From positions 1 to 64,000 of the forward strand of contig JAYTOI010000192.1 of assembly GCA_043747875.1 (NCBI GenBank): DNA of 64,000 bases, given 5' to 3'. The DNA comes from CADEED01 sp043747875 (GTDB taxonomy: Bacteria; Pseudomonadota; Gammaproteobacteria; Steroidobacterales; Steroidobacteraceae). Under the pieces are notes generated by a model. That model did no database searches, was not told where the DNA came from, and was given only the letters and a program-made list of their open reading frames with translations. Positions 9,585-18,091 of this stretch are shown in pieces; within the stretch, counting starts at the first letter, position 1, and every line of letters begins with the position of its first letter. Both the position numbers and the translations under genes were made by a program.

Positions 9585-10295
9585 TTAGGCGGTGACGGCG
9601 CGGAATACGTCGTCGAGACGGCCCGACGGCGCGCGCGCGCGCAGGCCCGCGGGCGTGTCGTCGGCGACCAGCTTGCCGCGCGCCACGATGATCGCCCGGG
9701 TGCAGACAGCGTCCACCTCTTCGAGGATGTGCGTCGAGATGACGATGGTCTTCTCGCGCGCGATCTCCGAGATGAGCGTGCGCACCTGCAGCTTCTGCAG
9801 GGGATCGAGACCGTCCGTGGGCTCGTCGAGGATCAGGACCTTCGGGTCGTGCACTATGGCCTGCGCGAGGCCGACGCGCCGCTTGAAGCCCTTGGAGAGG
9901 GTTTCGATGGTCTGCTGCAGCACCGGCTCGAGCTCGAGCTTGGCCGTCACGTAGTCGAGGCGCGTCTTGCGATGCGCGCCCTCGAGGCGGCGCAGGTCGG
10001 CGATGAAATCGAGGAAATCGCGCACCGTCATCTCGCCGTAGCTGGGCGCGCCCTCCGGTAGATAGCCCAGCGCGGCCTTGGCGGCCAGCGGCTCGGCGGC
10101 GATGTCGTAGCCGCAGATGCTGGCGCTGCCGCTGGTCGGGGCGATGAACCCCGCGATCATGCGCATCGTGGTGGACTTCCCGGCACCGTTGGGTCCGAGG
10201 AAGCCTAAGACCTCGCCCGGCTGTACGGAGAACGAGAGATTGTCGACGGCCAGCAGGCCATCGTAGTTCTTGGTCAAATTTTGCGTCTGGATCAT
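9585..10295 (-). CDS. ABC transporter ATP-binding protein (GldA-like)
   Basis: ATPase of 236 aa from MIQTQNLTKNYDG; an upstream in-frame ATG at 10382 would add a non-conserved tail. The Walker A motif GPNGAGKST, the Q-loop region, an atypical signature segment (ETLSKGFKRRVGLAQA) and Walker B VLILDEPTDGLDP are all present. It energises the ABC-2 permease encoded next, 23 bp downstream. The GFKRRVGLAQA form of the signature helix is common in ABC-2 exporters of the Gld/Nos/CcmA type. The promoter for the four-gene module should lie in the 158 bp between this gene and the preceding one. Confidence 0.92.
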   Translation of the reverse strand: MIQTQNLTKNYDGLLAVDNLSFSVQPGEVLGFLGPNGAGKSTTMRMIAGFIAPTSGSASICGYDIAAEPLAAKAALGYLPEGAPSYGEMTVRDFLDFIADLRRLEGAHRKTRLDYVTAKLELEPVLQQTIETLSKGFKRRVGLAQAIVHDPKVLILDEPTDGLDPLQKLQVRTLISEIAREKTIVISTHILEEVDAVCTRAIIVARGKLVADDTPAGLRARAPSGRLDDVFRAVTA

Positions 10296-10453
10296 GGCGC
10301 CTGATGAGAGCGAAGCGCCTAGCGGATAGTTCCATTTGACGCCGGGACGCGGATTCTGCTCAAGGTGCGTGGGTTCGCGCAAGGAGGAACATCGTGTCGC
10401 GCCAGGACATTACACCGCCGTAACCCCGGGACCGCGGGTCAGCGGTCGGCAGG

Positions 10454-11272
10454 TCACTCGCGTCGGCGGCTGGCGACGGCTTCGATGTGGTCGCGGTAGG
10501 TACGCAGGATGCGGCGGATTTCCGAGGGGGCCGGGCGTTCGGCGAGGCGGCCGATCATCTCGGCGAGCTCGTGCCATTGACGGCCCCACCCTAACAAGCG
10601 TACGGCGTCGGCGATGACCACGTGCTCGGTCTGCGAGATCGTGGCGGGGGGTTTCTTCGGTTTCACCGTCGCCGGGCGCGGCACTGGACGTTTCGGCGCC
10701 GCGGCGGACGGGGCGGCCGGCTTGATCTGCAGGGCGGCGCGGTGCGCGGCGGCCATGCGCGCGGATTGAAGCTGCGGCATCTGGCGCGTGGTCTCGCCCG
10801 TGCGCCGATGCTCGCCCGTGCGGCCCGCGTCTTTCGGCGCGGCCGGCGCGCGCGACCGGACGGTCTCGGCCGTGCCGGACGACTTGCCCGCCGCCGGCCG
10901 CTGCGCACCCTCGGGCTTCGCGGTCAGCACGTCGCGGCGCTCGGTCTCGTGCGTGGCGAGCGGGATGAACCGGTCCATCGTCGTGACGCCGACGAGCGTC
11001 GCGAGGAATCCCATGATCTCGATGCCTTCGACGAACGCGCGGTCCCCCTCGACCTGGCGCTGCGCGACGATGCGCTTCAAAGCGATGATGCGTTTGCGCG
11101 CGAGCTGGATGATCCAGCGCTGCGGCCGTTCGTGCCGCGGCCACGGCTGCACGTGCCAGTAGCGCTCTTCGTCGAGCGCCGCGTATTTTGCGTGCAGATC
11201 GAGGCTGGTCTCCCAGCGATCGAGAAGGGATTCGAGTTGAAATGTGTCGGCGGATCCAGGTTGGTTGGCCAT
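10454..11272 (-). CDS. Conserved hypothetical protein
   Basis: I do not recognise this 272-aa protein. From ATG 11272 it reads MANQPGSADTFQLESLLDRW. The first 120 residues look folded, with the aromatic/basic segment HVQPWPRHERPQRWIIQLARKR and a helix around EGIEIMGFLATLVGVTTMDRF. A long Ala/Arg/Pro-rich, probably disordered linker covers roughly residues 125-215, and a conserved-looking helical tail (EHVVIADAVRLLGWGRQWHE, residues 223-242, then a helix to about 265) closes the protein. There is no signal peptide or membrane segment. The coding frame is supported by codon usage and by the folded ends; a role in nucleic-acid binding is only a guess from the basic composition. Confidence 0.6.
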   Translation of the reverse strand: MANQPGSADTFQLESLLDRWETSLDLHAKYAALDEERYWHVQPWPRHERPQRWIIQLARKRIIALKRIVAQRQVEGDRAFVEGIEIMGFLATLVGVTTMDRFIPLATHETERRDVLTAKPEGAQRPAAGKSSGTAETVRSRAPAAPKDAGRTGEHRRTGETTRQMPQLQSARMAAAHRAALQIKPAAPSAAAPKRPVPRPATVKPKKPPATISQTEHVVIADAVRLLGWGRQWHELAEMIGRLAERPAPSEIRRILRTYRDHIEAVASRRRE

Positions 11273-11394
11273 GGGCGCAAGAGTAGCCCCACGGAGTGCA
11301 ACGTTCTCCTGTTCGAAAACGCATTTGTGCGCGACAGCACAGTTGCGAGCGGGATACGATGCCGTCAAACAAGGACCGCTCGGGGAGTTGCGCG

Positions 11395-13776
11395 ATGTTG
11401 CGATTCTTGCTTCGCCGCGAGGCGACTCGGGCAGTCTGCGCCAGGATCCTCTGCACACTCGCCGCGCTCGCATTGGTCTCCGTGGCGGCCGCGCGGGACA
11501 TCCGCGTCGCGGTCGTCATCGACGGCGCAGCCGGCCGCCAGGTGTTTCCCGTTGCCGCGATCGAGCGCGAGATCGCGAACGTCGCGGCGCCCGAAACGCG
11601 CATCGTGCTGCCCGCCGACAAGCGTTTCGTGGGCGACTGGTCGCTCGGCGGGGCCGCGACGGAGCTCGAACGCGCGCTCGCCGACCGCGACGTGGATGTC
11701 GTCATCACGCTCGGCATCCTCGCCTCGCAGCAGGCCGCGCGCCGCGGGTCGCTGCCGAAGCCGGTGATCGCGCCGCTGGTCATCGATCCCATCCTGCAGG
11801 ACTATCCACTCGCCGAAGGGCGCAGCGGCCGTCACAATTTCGCGTACGTCGCGGATTTCCAGAGCGTCGCGAACGAAGTGCGCGCCTTCCACGACATCGT
11901 GAAGTTCAGGCATCTGGTCGCGCTGGTCGACGATTCGCTGCTCGGCGCGCTGCCGCGCCTGCGCGCCAAGGCCACCGAGCTCGCGGCGGCGCTCCAAGTG
12001 CGCATCGACATCGTGCGCGTGGGTGCCGACGTCGAGGCGGTGCTGGCCGCACTGCCGGCCGGGGCCGACGCGGTGTACGTCACGCCGGTGCGCTTCGACG
12101 AGGCGCAGGTGCGCGAGCTGGCGCGCGGGCTCGCCGCGCGCAAACTGCCCACCTTCTCGGTCATCGGCCGCAGCGAGCTCGCGGCCGGCATGTTGATGAC
12201 CACCGGCGGCGCCGAGCGCGACACCGAGCGACTCGCGCGCCGCGTGGTGCTCATGATCCAGCGCATCGCCATGGGCGAGGATCCCGCGCGCTTCGAAGTG
12301 GGGTTCCCGACTTCGCAGCGCCTCGTCATCAACATGCAGACGGCACGCGACATCGGGTTCTCGCCGCGTTGGCAGTTCCTCGCCGACGCCGAACAGCTGT
12401 TCGCGGACGCCGGCGGCGCCCAATCGCTGTCGCTGCTCGAGGCGATGCGCGCCGCGCTCGATGCGAATCCTGCCCTGGCGGCGAGTCGTGAGCGGCTCGG
12501 CAGCGCGCAGGACGACGTCGCGATCGCGCGCAGCAACCTGCTGCCGTCGCTGTCCGCGGCCGCGACCCGCACGCGCATCGACGCGGATCGCGCCAATCCG
12601 CTGCTCCAGGCCGAGGACTCCACCAGCGGCGCAGTGGAATTCAGCCAGGTGATCTACTCCGAGCGCGCGTGGGCGGGCTATTCCATCGCGAAGTCGCTGG
12701 GAGCGGCGCAGCTGCACGGCCAGCGCGCCGACATGTTGAACACCCTGACCGACTCGGCCAACGCCTATCTCAATCTGTTGCGGACGCGTTCGGTGGAAGA
12801 CGTGCGCCGCCGCAACGTCGAGAACACGCGCAAGAATCTCGAGACCTCGCGCGTGCGCGAGGAGGTGGGCCTGGGCGGGCGCTCGGACTATCTACGCTGG
12901 GTCGCGCAGCTCGCGCGCGACAAGCAGAACCTGCTGGCTGCGGAATCGCAGCGCCGCCAGTCGCAGACCGAGCTCGCGCGCATCCTGCATCGGCCCGCGG
13001 CTGATTCGTTCGCCACGGCGGATTCGGGGCTGGACGACGCGCTCGGACTGGTGTCGAGCCCGCGCACCCAATCGTTCCTGGATACGCCCGCGAAGTGGGA
13101 GGTGTTCATGGAATACGCGGTGCACACCGCGTTGGCGAACGCGCCCGAGATCGCCCAGACCGGCGCCATTGTCGAGGCGCGGCAGCGCGCGTTGGATTCT
13201 GCCTCGCGCGCGTACTTCCTGCCGGACCTGGCGCTGCTGTCGAATGCCTCGCGGCTCACGCAGCGCAGCGGCGCGGGCTCGCTGGCCGTGCCGGGTGCGC
13301 CCGACGATGAGTCGTGGAGCGTGTCGCTGCAGGTCTCGTTGCCGCTGTTCACGGGCGGACTGCGCGGCGCCGAGCGGTCGCAGGCGCGGCACCAGCTGCG
13401 CGCCAGCGAGGCCGACCAGGCCAGCGCCACCGACGGCGTAGAAGCCCGCACCCGCGCGGTGCTGCATCGAACCGCGAGCTCATGGCCGGCCATCGAGCTG
13501 TCGCGCGAGGCCGCGGCGGCGGCCGACGAGAATCTCGCGATGGTGAGCGACGCCTATGCGCGCGGCGCGGTGTCCGTCACCGATCTCATCGACGCGCAGG
13601 AGACCGCGTTGTCCGCGGGGCTCGGCGCCACCGACGCGAAGTACGGATTCCTCATCGACTTCGTGAACGTGCTGCGCACGATGGGCGAATTCGAGATTCT
13701 GCTCGATCCGGCATCGCGCGAGGCCTGGTACCGGCGCGTCGACGCCTGGTTCAACACGCATCCCGTGCCGAAATGA
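11395..13776 (+). CDS. ABC-substrate-binding-like / TolC outer-membrane efflux fusion protein
   Basis: Single 793-aa frame with two domains. After a signal peptide (LRFLLRREATRAVCA, hydrophobic core LAALALVSVAAA), residues about 35-340 resemble the ABC_sub_bind periplasmic-binding fold: RVAVVIDGAAGRQVFP, a periplasmic-binding-type VVITLGILASQQAA, and HLVALVDDSLLGALPRL. Residues about 345-793 are a TolC/OEP domain with two long-helix repeats, SLLEAMRAALDANPALAASR and the second-half TDLIDAQETAL motif. The start is the ATG preceded by GGGGAG at a spacing of 7; ATG 11359 is an alternative. It heads a tripartite RND operon with the adaptor and pump that follow and should form the outer-membrane duct. 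The added N-terminal domain could face the periplasm as a ligand sensor, but this is inference. Confidence 0.82.
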   Translation: MLRFLLRREATRAVCARILCTLAALALVSVAAARDIRVAVVIDGAAGRQVFPVAAIEREIANVAAPETRIVLPADKRFVGDWSLGGAATELERALADRDVDVVITLGILASQQAARRGSLPKPVIAPLVIDPILQDYPLAEGRSGRHNFAYVADFQSVANEVRAFHDIVKFRHLVALVDDSLLGALPRLRAKATELAAALQVRIDIVRVGADVEAVLAALPAGADAVYVTPVRFDEAQVRELARGLAARKLPTFSVIGRSELAAGMLMTTGGAERDTERLARRVVLMIQRIAMGEDPARFEVGFPTSQRLVINMQTARDIGFSPRWQFLADAEQLFADAGGAQSLSLLEAMRAALDANPALAASRERLGSAQDDVAIARSNLLPSLSAAATRTRIDADRANPLLQAEDSTSGAVEFSQVIYSERAWAGYSIAKSLGAAQLHGQRADMLNTLTDSANAYLNLLRTRSVEDVRRRNVENTRKNLETSRVREEVGLGGRSDYLRWVAQLARDKQNLLAAESQRRQSQTELARILHRPAADSFATADSGLDDALGLVSSPRTQSFLDTPAKWEVFMEYAVHTALANAPEIAQTGAIVEARQRALDSASRAYFLPDLALLSNASRLTQRSGAGSLAVPGAPDDESWSVSLQVSLPLFTGGLRGAERSQARHQLRASEADQASATDGVEARTRAVLHRTASSWPAIELSREAAAAADENLAMVSDAYARGAVSVTDLIDAQETALSAGLGATDAKYGFLIDFVNVLRTMGEFEILLDPASREAWYRRVDAWFNTHPVPK

Positions 13777-13800
13777 AGGTTTCGTCAGAGGTCTTCCCGC

Positions 13801-14880
13801 ATGCGACACGACAATAAGCTTTCACTCTTGTTTATGGCGTGCGCGGTGCTGCTCGCGGGCTGCGGCGACCAGCAGGCGCCCGAAGTGCTGGTGCGGCCGG
13901 TGCGCTCGGTGGTCGTCGCCGGCGGTGCGATGGGCGAGAGCGCCACGTATACGGCGGAGATCCGCTCGCGTTACGAAACGGATCTTGCGTTCCAGGTACC
14001 GGGCAAGCTCGTGCGCCGCGACGTCGACGTCGGCGGCGTGGTGAAGAAAGGCCAGGTGCTGGCGCAGCTCGACCAGACGGATCAGCAGCTCGGGGTCGAC
14101 GCCGCGCGCGGCGCGGTGCCGGCGGCGCAGTCGGACCTCGACCGCTCGCGCAGCGAGGAGGCGCGCTTCCGCGACCTGCTGGAGCGCGGGCTAACTACCC
14201 GCGCTCAGTACCAGGCGCAGCAGACCGCGGTGCGCTCGGCCGAAGCAAAGCTCGCCCAGGCGACGGCGGAGCTGCGGCTGGCGCAGCAGCGGCTCGGATA
14301 CACGACGCTGCGCGCCGATCAGGACGGTGTCGTCACGCGCATCCAGGTCGAGGCGGGCGCGGTGGTGGCCGCGGGCCAGCGCGCGCTGAGCATCGCGCGG
14401 CCCAGCGAGCTCGAGGCCGTGTTCGATGTTCCGGATGCGCGTCTCGGCGAAGTGCAACCCAACTCATCGGTGGTCATCAACCCGCTGCAGGGCGAGGGCA
14501 TCGCCTGGGCCGGACGCGTGCGCGAGATCTCGCCTTCGGCCGACCCGGTCACGCGTACCTATCGAGTGCGCACGTCCATCGTGAACCCGCCGGCTTCGCT
14601 GCGGCTCGGCATGACGGTCAGCGTCACGCTGCCGCTGGTCGGAGGCGCGCCCAACGTGGCGCTGCCGTCGACCGCACTCTTCCAGAAAGACGGCAAGCCG
14701 GCCGTGTGGATCGTGAAGGCGGACCACACCGTCGAGCTTCGGGCCGTGGCGGTGGAGCGCTACGACACCGAGCGTGTGTATGTGGCAGACGGCCTGCGCA
14801 CCGGCGAGCACGTCGTCACCGCGGGCGTGCATCGGCTCGCGCCGGGCGAGCAGGTGAAGCTGCTCGAGTCACCGCCGTGA
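13801..14880 (+). CDS. RND efflux periplasmic adaptor (membrane fusion lipoprotein)
   Basis: Lipoprotein of 359 aa with a signal peptide ending in the lipobox LLAGC at about residue 21. The order barrel-sandwich, hairpin, barrel-sandwich, beta-barrel is readable: RYETDLAFQVPGKLVRRDVD and KKGQVLAQLD form the first lipoyl half, and a coiled-coil hairpin follows (SEEARFRDLLERGLTTRAQY). GYTTLRADQDGVVTRI is the second half, and the barrel ends at LPSTALFQKDGKPAVWIV. It bridges the inner-membrane pump and the TolC-like duct. The stop overlaps the pump start by 4 bp (GTGA). The substrate is not evident. Confidence 0.93.
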   Translation: MRHDNKLSLLFMACAVLLAGCGDQQAPEVLVRPVRSVVVAGGAMGESATYTAEIRSRYETDLAFQVPGKLVRRDVDVGGVVKKGQVLAQLDQTDQQLGVDAARGAVPAAQSDLDRSRSEEARFRDLLERGLTTRAQYQAQQTAVRSAEAKLAQATAELRLAQQRLGYTTLRADQDGVVTRIQVEAGAVVAAGQRALSIARPSELEAVFDVPDARLGEVQPNSSVVINPLQGEGIAWAGRVREISPSADPVTRTYRVRTSIVNPPASLRLGMTVSVTLPLVGGAPNVALPSTALFQKDGKPAVWIVKADHTVELRAVAVERYDTERVYVADGLRTGEHVVTAGVHRLAPGEQVKLLESPP

Positions 14881-17800
14881 GCGAGCCGGATCACGCGCCG
14901 CTGGAACGCGGGGGGTTCAACCTTTCCGCGTGGGCGCTCGAGCACAAGCCGCTCATCGGCTTCCTCATGGTGATCGCGCTGTTCGCGGGGCTGCGCGCGT
15001 ACCAGAGCCTGGGGCGCGACGAGGATCCGCCGTTCACCATCAAAACCATGTTGGTCCGGGCCATGTGGCCGGGCGCGGACGCGGAGCAGACCGCCAAACA
15101 ACTCACCGATCGCCTGGAGAAGCCGCTCGAGTCGCTCGAATACGTCGACTTCATCACCAGCTTCACGAAGCCGGGCGAAGCCACGATCATGGTCAATCTG
15201 CGGGACAGCACGCCGCCGTCCGCGGTGCCCGGGCAGTGGTACCAGGTGCGCAAGAAGTTGGGCGACATCAAGGGGCAGCTGCCGCAGGGCGCGGTCGGGC
15301 CGTTCTTCAACGACGATTTCGGCGACGTCTACGGCGTCGTCTACGCGCTCACCAGCGACGGCTTCACCTATCGCGAGCTGCGCGACCAGGCCGAGTTCAT
15401 CCGCGCCGAGCTGCTGCGCGTGAACAACGTGGGCAAGGTCGATCTGATCGGCGTGCAGGACGAAGTCATCTACGTCGATCTGTCGCTGCGGCAGATGGCC
15501 GGCCTCGGCATCGATCCGGACCTGGTCGCCGCGACGCTGTCCGCGCAGAACTCGGTCCACGCGTCGGGCATCATCGAGACCTCCGGCGAACGCATCATGG
15601 TGCGCGTCAGCGGCGCGCTCGATTCGGTCGCGTCGCTGGAGAACGTGGCGATCCGCGTCGGCGACCGGCAGGTGCGGCTCGAGGATTTTGCGCGCGTGAC
15701 GCGCGGCTACCAGGACCCACCGACGCCGCAGTACCGCTACAACGGCGAGCCGGCCATCGGCCTCGGCGTCTCGATGTCCAAAGGCGGCAACGTGCTCGAC
15801 CTCGGTGTCGCTCTCGAAAAAGAGCTGCGGCGCATCGAGAGCGATCTGCCGATCGGCATCGACCTGCATCGCGTGGCGAACCAGCCCGAGGTGGTCGAGG
15901 AGTCCGTCGGGCAGTTCACGCGCGGATTGTTCGAGGCCATCGGCATCGTGCTCATCGTCAGCTTCGTCAGCCTGGGCGCGCGCGCCGGCCTGGTGGTCGC
16001 GATCAGCATCCCGCTGGTGCTCGCAATAGTGTTCGTGTTCATGCAGATGTTCGGGATCAGCCTGCAGCGTATCTCGCTGGGCGCGCTGATCATCTCGTTG
16101 GGATTGCTGGTCGACGACGCCATGATCGCGGTCGAGATGATGGTGAAGAAAATGGAGGAGGGGTGGACCAAGTTCCGCGCCGCCACCTTTGCCTACACCT
16201 CGACCGCGTTTCCCATGCTCACGGGCACGGTGGTGTCGGTGGCGGGCTTTCTGCCGGTCGGATTCGCCAAATCCGGCGCGGGCGAATACTGCTTCACGCT
16301 GTTCGCGGTGGTCGCCATCGCGTTGCTCGTCTCGTGGGTGGTCGCCGTGATCTTCACGCCGTACATCGGGGTGGCGGTGCTCAAGGAGCAGCCGGCAGGC
16401 GGTCATGGCCACGCGGAAACGCCGATGTCGGCGCGCTTTCGCAAGCTGCTGGTGGCGTCGCTGCGCAACCGCGGCCGGGTGATGCTCGGCACGCTGGGCG
16501 TGTTCGTGCTCTCGGTGGTGATGTTCGGATTCGTGCAACAGCAGTTCTTCCCCTCGTCGAGCCGCCCGGAGCTCATGATCGATCTGCGACTGGCGCAGAA
16601 CGCGTCGATCGAGGCCACCGAAGCGCAAGTGAAGCGCTTCGAGAAGGTGCTGTTGGCCGACCCCGACATCGTGTACCACAGCTTCTACGTCGGCTCCGGC
16701 GCAGTGCGGTTCTATCTACCGCTCAACCAGCAGCTCGAGAACGCGAATTTCGCGCAGGCCGTGGTGCTGACGAAGAGCTACGACGTGCGCGACGCGGTGC
16801 GCGCGCGGCTCGAGAAGGTGCTCGACGAGGATTTCGACACGCTGATGGCGCGCGTCGAGCCGCTGGCGCTGGGTCCGCCGGTGGACTGGCCACTGCAGTA
16901 TCGCGTCAGCGGGCCGGACGTGAACGGCGTGCGCGCGCTCGCCGAAACCGTCGCGGCGACGCTGCGCGCGAACCCGAACACATGCGTGGTGAATTTCGAC
17001 TGGAACGAGATGACGAAGTCGATGCGCATCGAGGTCGACCAGGACAAGGCGCGCCAGCTCGGCATCAGCTCCGAGCAGGTGGCGCGCGCGCTCAATTCGG
17101 CATTGTCCGGGCGCACCGTCACGCAGTTCCGCGAGGACATCTACCTCATCGACGTGCAGGGCCGCGCGCAGGCGCGCGACCGCGGCGACGTCGCGCGGCT
17201 GCGCGATCTCGAGATCGGCATCGCGGGCGGGAACTCCGTGCCGCTGGCACAGATCGCGCGCTTCGAATACGGACTCGAGGAGACCGTGATCTGGCGGCGC
17301 AACCGCCTCGCCACCATCACCGTGCAATCGAAGATCGCCGATGGGCTCACCGCCGCGACCGTCTCGCAGCAATTGCAGAAGCCGATCGAGGGCGTCATGG
17401 CCAAACTACCGCCGGGATACCGCGTCGAGATCGGCGGAGCGGTGGGCGAGAGCGCCAAGGGCTCCGCCTCGATCATGGCCGTGGTGCCCGTGATGTTCAT
17501 CATCATGTTGTTCATCCTGATGCTGCAGCTCCACAGCACGCAGAAGCTGCTGCTCGTCATGCTCACTGCGCCGCTGGCCATCATCGGCGTGACGATCGCG
17601 CTGCTCGTGAGCAACCGGCCGTTCGGCTTCGTCGCGATGCTCGGCGTGTTCGCGCTGGTCGGCATGATCATCCGCAACTCGGTGGTGCTGATGGCGCAGA
17701 TCAAGGAGAACGAGGATGCCGGCATGGAGCGTGGCGCGGCGATCGTCGACGCGACGATGCACCGGCTGCGGCCCATCCTGCTGACCGCGGCGGCGGCGAT

Positions 17801-17948
17801 CCTGGGGTTGATCCCGATCGTGCGCGAAGTGTTCTGGGGGCCGATGGCCATCGCGATGATGGGCGGATTGTTCATCGCAACCATCCTCACGCTGATCTTC
17901 CTGCCGGCCCTGTACGCGGCGTGGTACCGGGTGCCGCGGCCGGAGTGA
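14877..17948 (+). CDS. RND family efflux permease
   Basis: Inner-membrane pump of 1023 aa starting at GTG (SEPDHAPLERGGFNLSAWAL). It has the RND layout of one membrane segment, a large periplasmic loop, five or six segments, and a repeat of the same. In the central segment LIISLGLLVDDAMIAVEMM carries the conserved acidic proton-relay residues of TM4. EYVDFITSFTKPGEATIMV and LPQGAVGPFFNDDFGDVYGV point to the HAE1-like/AcrB-D-F superfamily, closest in feel to the short-loop pumps paired with single-cysteine lipoprotein adaptors. It is translated with the adaptor through a GTGA overlap and followed by a long hairpin at 18014-18053. Drug or metabolite export is expected; the substrate is unknown. 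Confidence 0.94.
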   Translation: MSEPDHAPLERGGFNLSAWALEHKPLIGFLMVIALFAGLRAYQSLGRDEDPPFTIKTMLVRAMWPGADAEQTAKQLTDRLEKPLESLEYVDFITSFTKPGEATIMVNLRDSTPPSAVPGQWYQVRKKLGDIKGQLPQGAVGPFFNDDFGDVYGVVYALTSDGFTYRELRDQAEFIRAELLRVNNVGKVDLIGVQDEVIYVDLSLRQMAGLGIDPDLVAATLSAQNSVHASGIIETSGERIMVRVSGALDSVASLENVAIRVGDRQVRLEDFARVTRGYQDPPTPQYRYNGEPAIGLGVSMSKGGNVLDLGVALEKELRRIESDLPIGIDLHRVANQPEVVEESVGQFTRGLFEAIGIVLIVSFVSLGARAGLVVAISIPLVLAIVFVFMQMFGISLQRISLGALIISLGLLVDDAMIAVEMMVKKMEEGWTKFRAATFAYTSTAFPMLTGTVVSVAGFLPVGFAKSGAGEYCFTLFAVVAIALLVSWVVAVIFTPYIGVAVLKEQPAGGHGHAETPMSARFRKLLVASLRNRGRVMLGTLGVFVLSVVMFGFVQQQFFPSSSRPELMIDLRLAQNASIEATEAQVKRFEKVLLADPDIVYHSFYVGSGAVRFYLPLNQQLENANFAQAVVLTKSYDVRDAVRARLEKVLDEDFDTLMARVEPLALGPPVDWPLQYRVSGPDVNGVRALAETVAATLRANPNTCVVNFDWNEMTKSMRIEVDQDKARQLGISSEQVARALNSALSGRTVTQFREDIYLIDVQGRAQARDRGDVARLRDLEIGIAGGNSVPLAQIARFEYGLEETVIWRRNRLATITVQSKIADGLTAATVSQQLQKPIEGVMAKLPPGYRVEIGGAVGESAKGSASIMAVVPVMFIIMLFILMLQLHSTQKLLLVMLTAPLAIIGVTIALLVSNRPFGFVAMLGVFALVGMIIRNSVVLMAQIKENEDAGMERGAAIVDATMHRLRPILLTAAAAILGLIPIVREVFWGPMAIAMMGGLFIATILTLIFLPALYAAWYRVPRPE

Positions 17949-18013
17949 AGAGCGGGTGGGCGCGCGGACTTTTTCCCCCAACGCAGGGTCGAGAGCCGAG
18001 CAGCGCTTCGTGT

Positions 18014-18053
18014 GCGGACGCATCGACCGGGGTGAGCCGGTAGATGCGTCCGC
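18014..18053. terminator. Long hairpin between convergent genes
   Basis: GCGGACGCATC at 18014-18024 is exactly complementary to 18043-18053, and inside it ACCGG (18026-18030) pairs with CCGGT (18037-18041), leaving a single G-A mismatch and the loop GGTGAG. It lies between the ends of the RND pump (+) and the FG-GAP gene (-). There is no T-run on either strand, so a bidirectional transcription barrier or a mobile palindromic repeat are both possible. Confidence 0.5.
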
Positions 18054-18091
18054 CAGCCGCGAACTCGAAATGGGTGAAGCCTAACTACATA

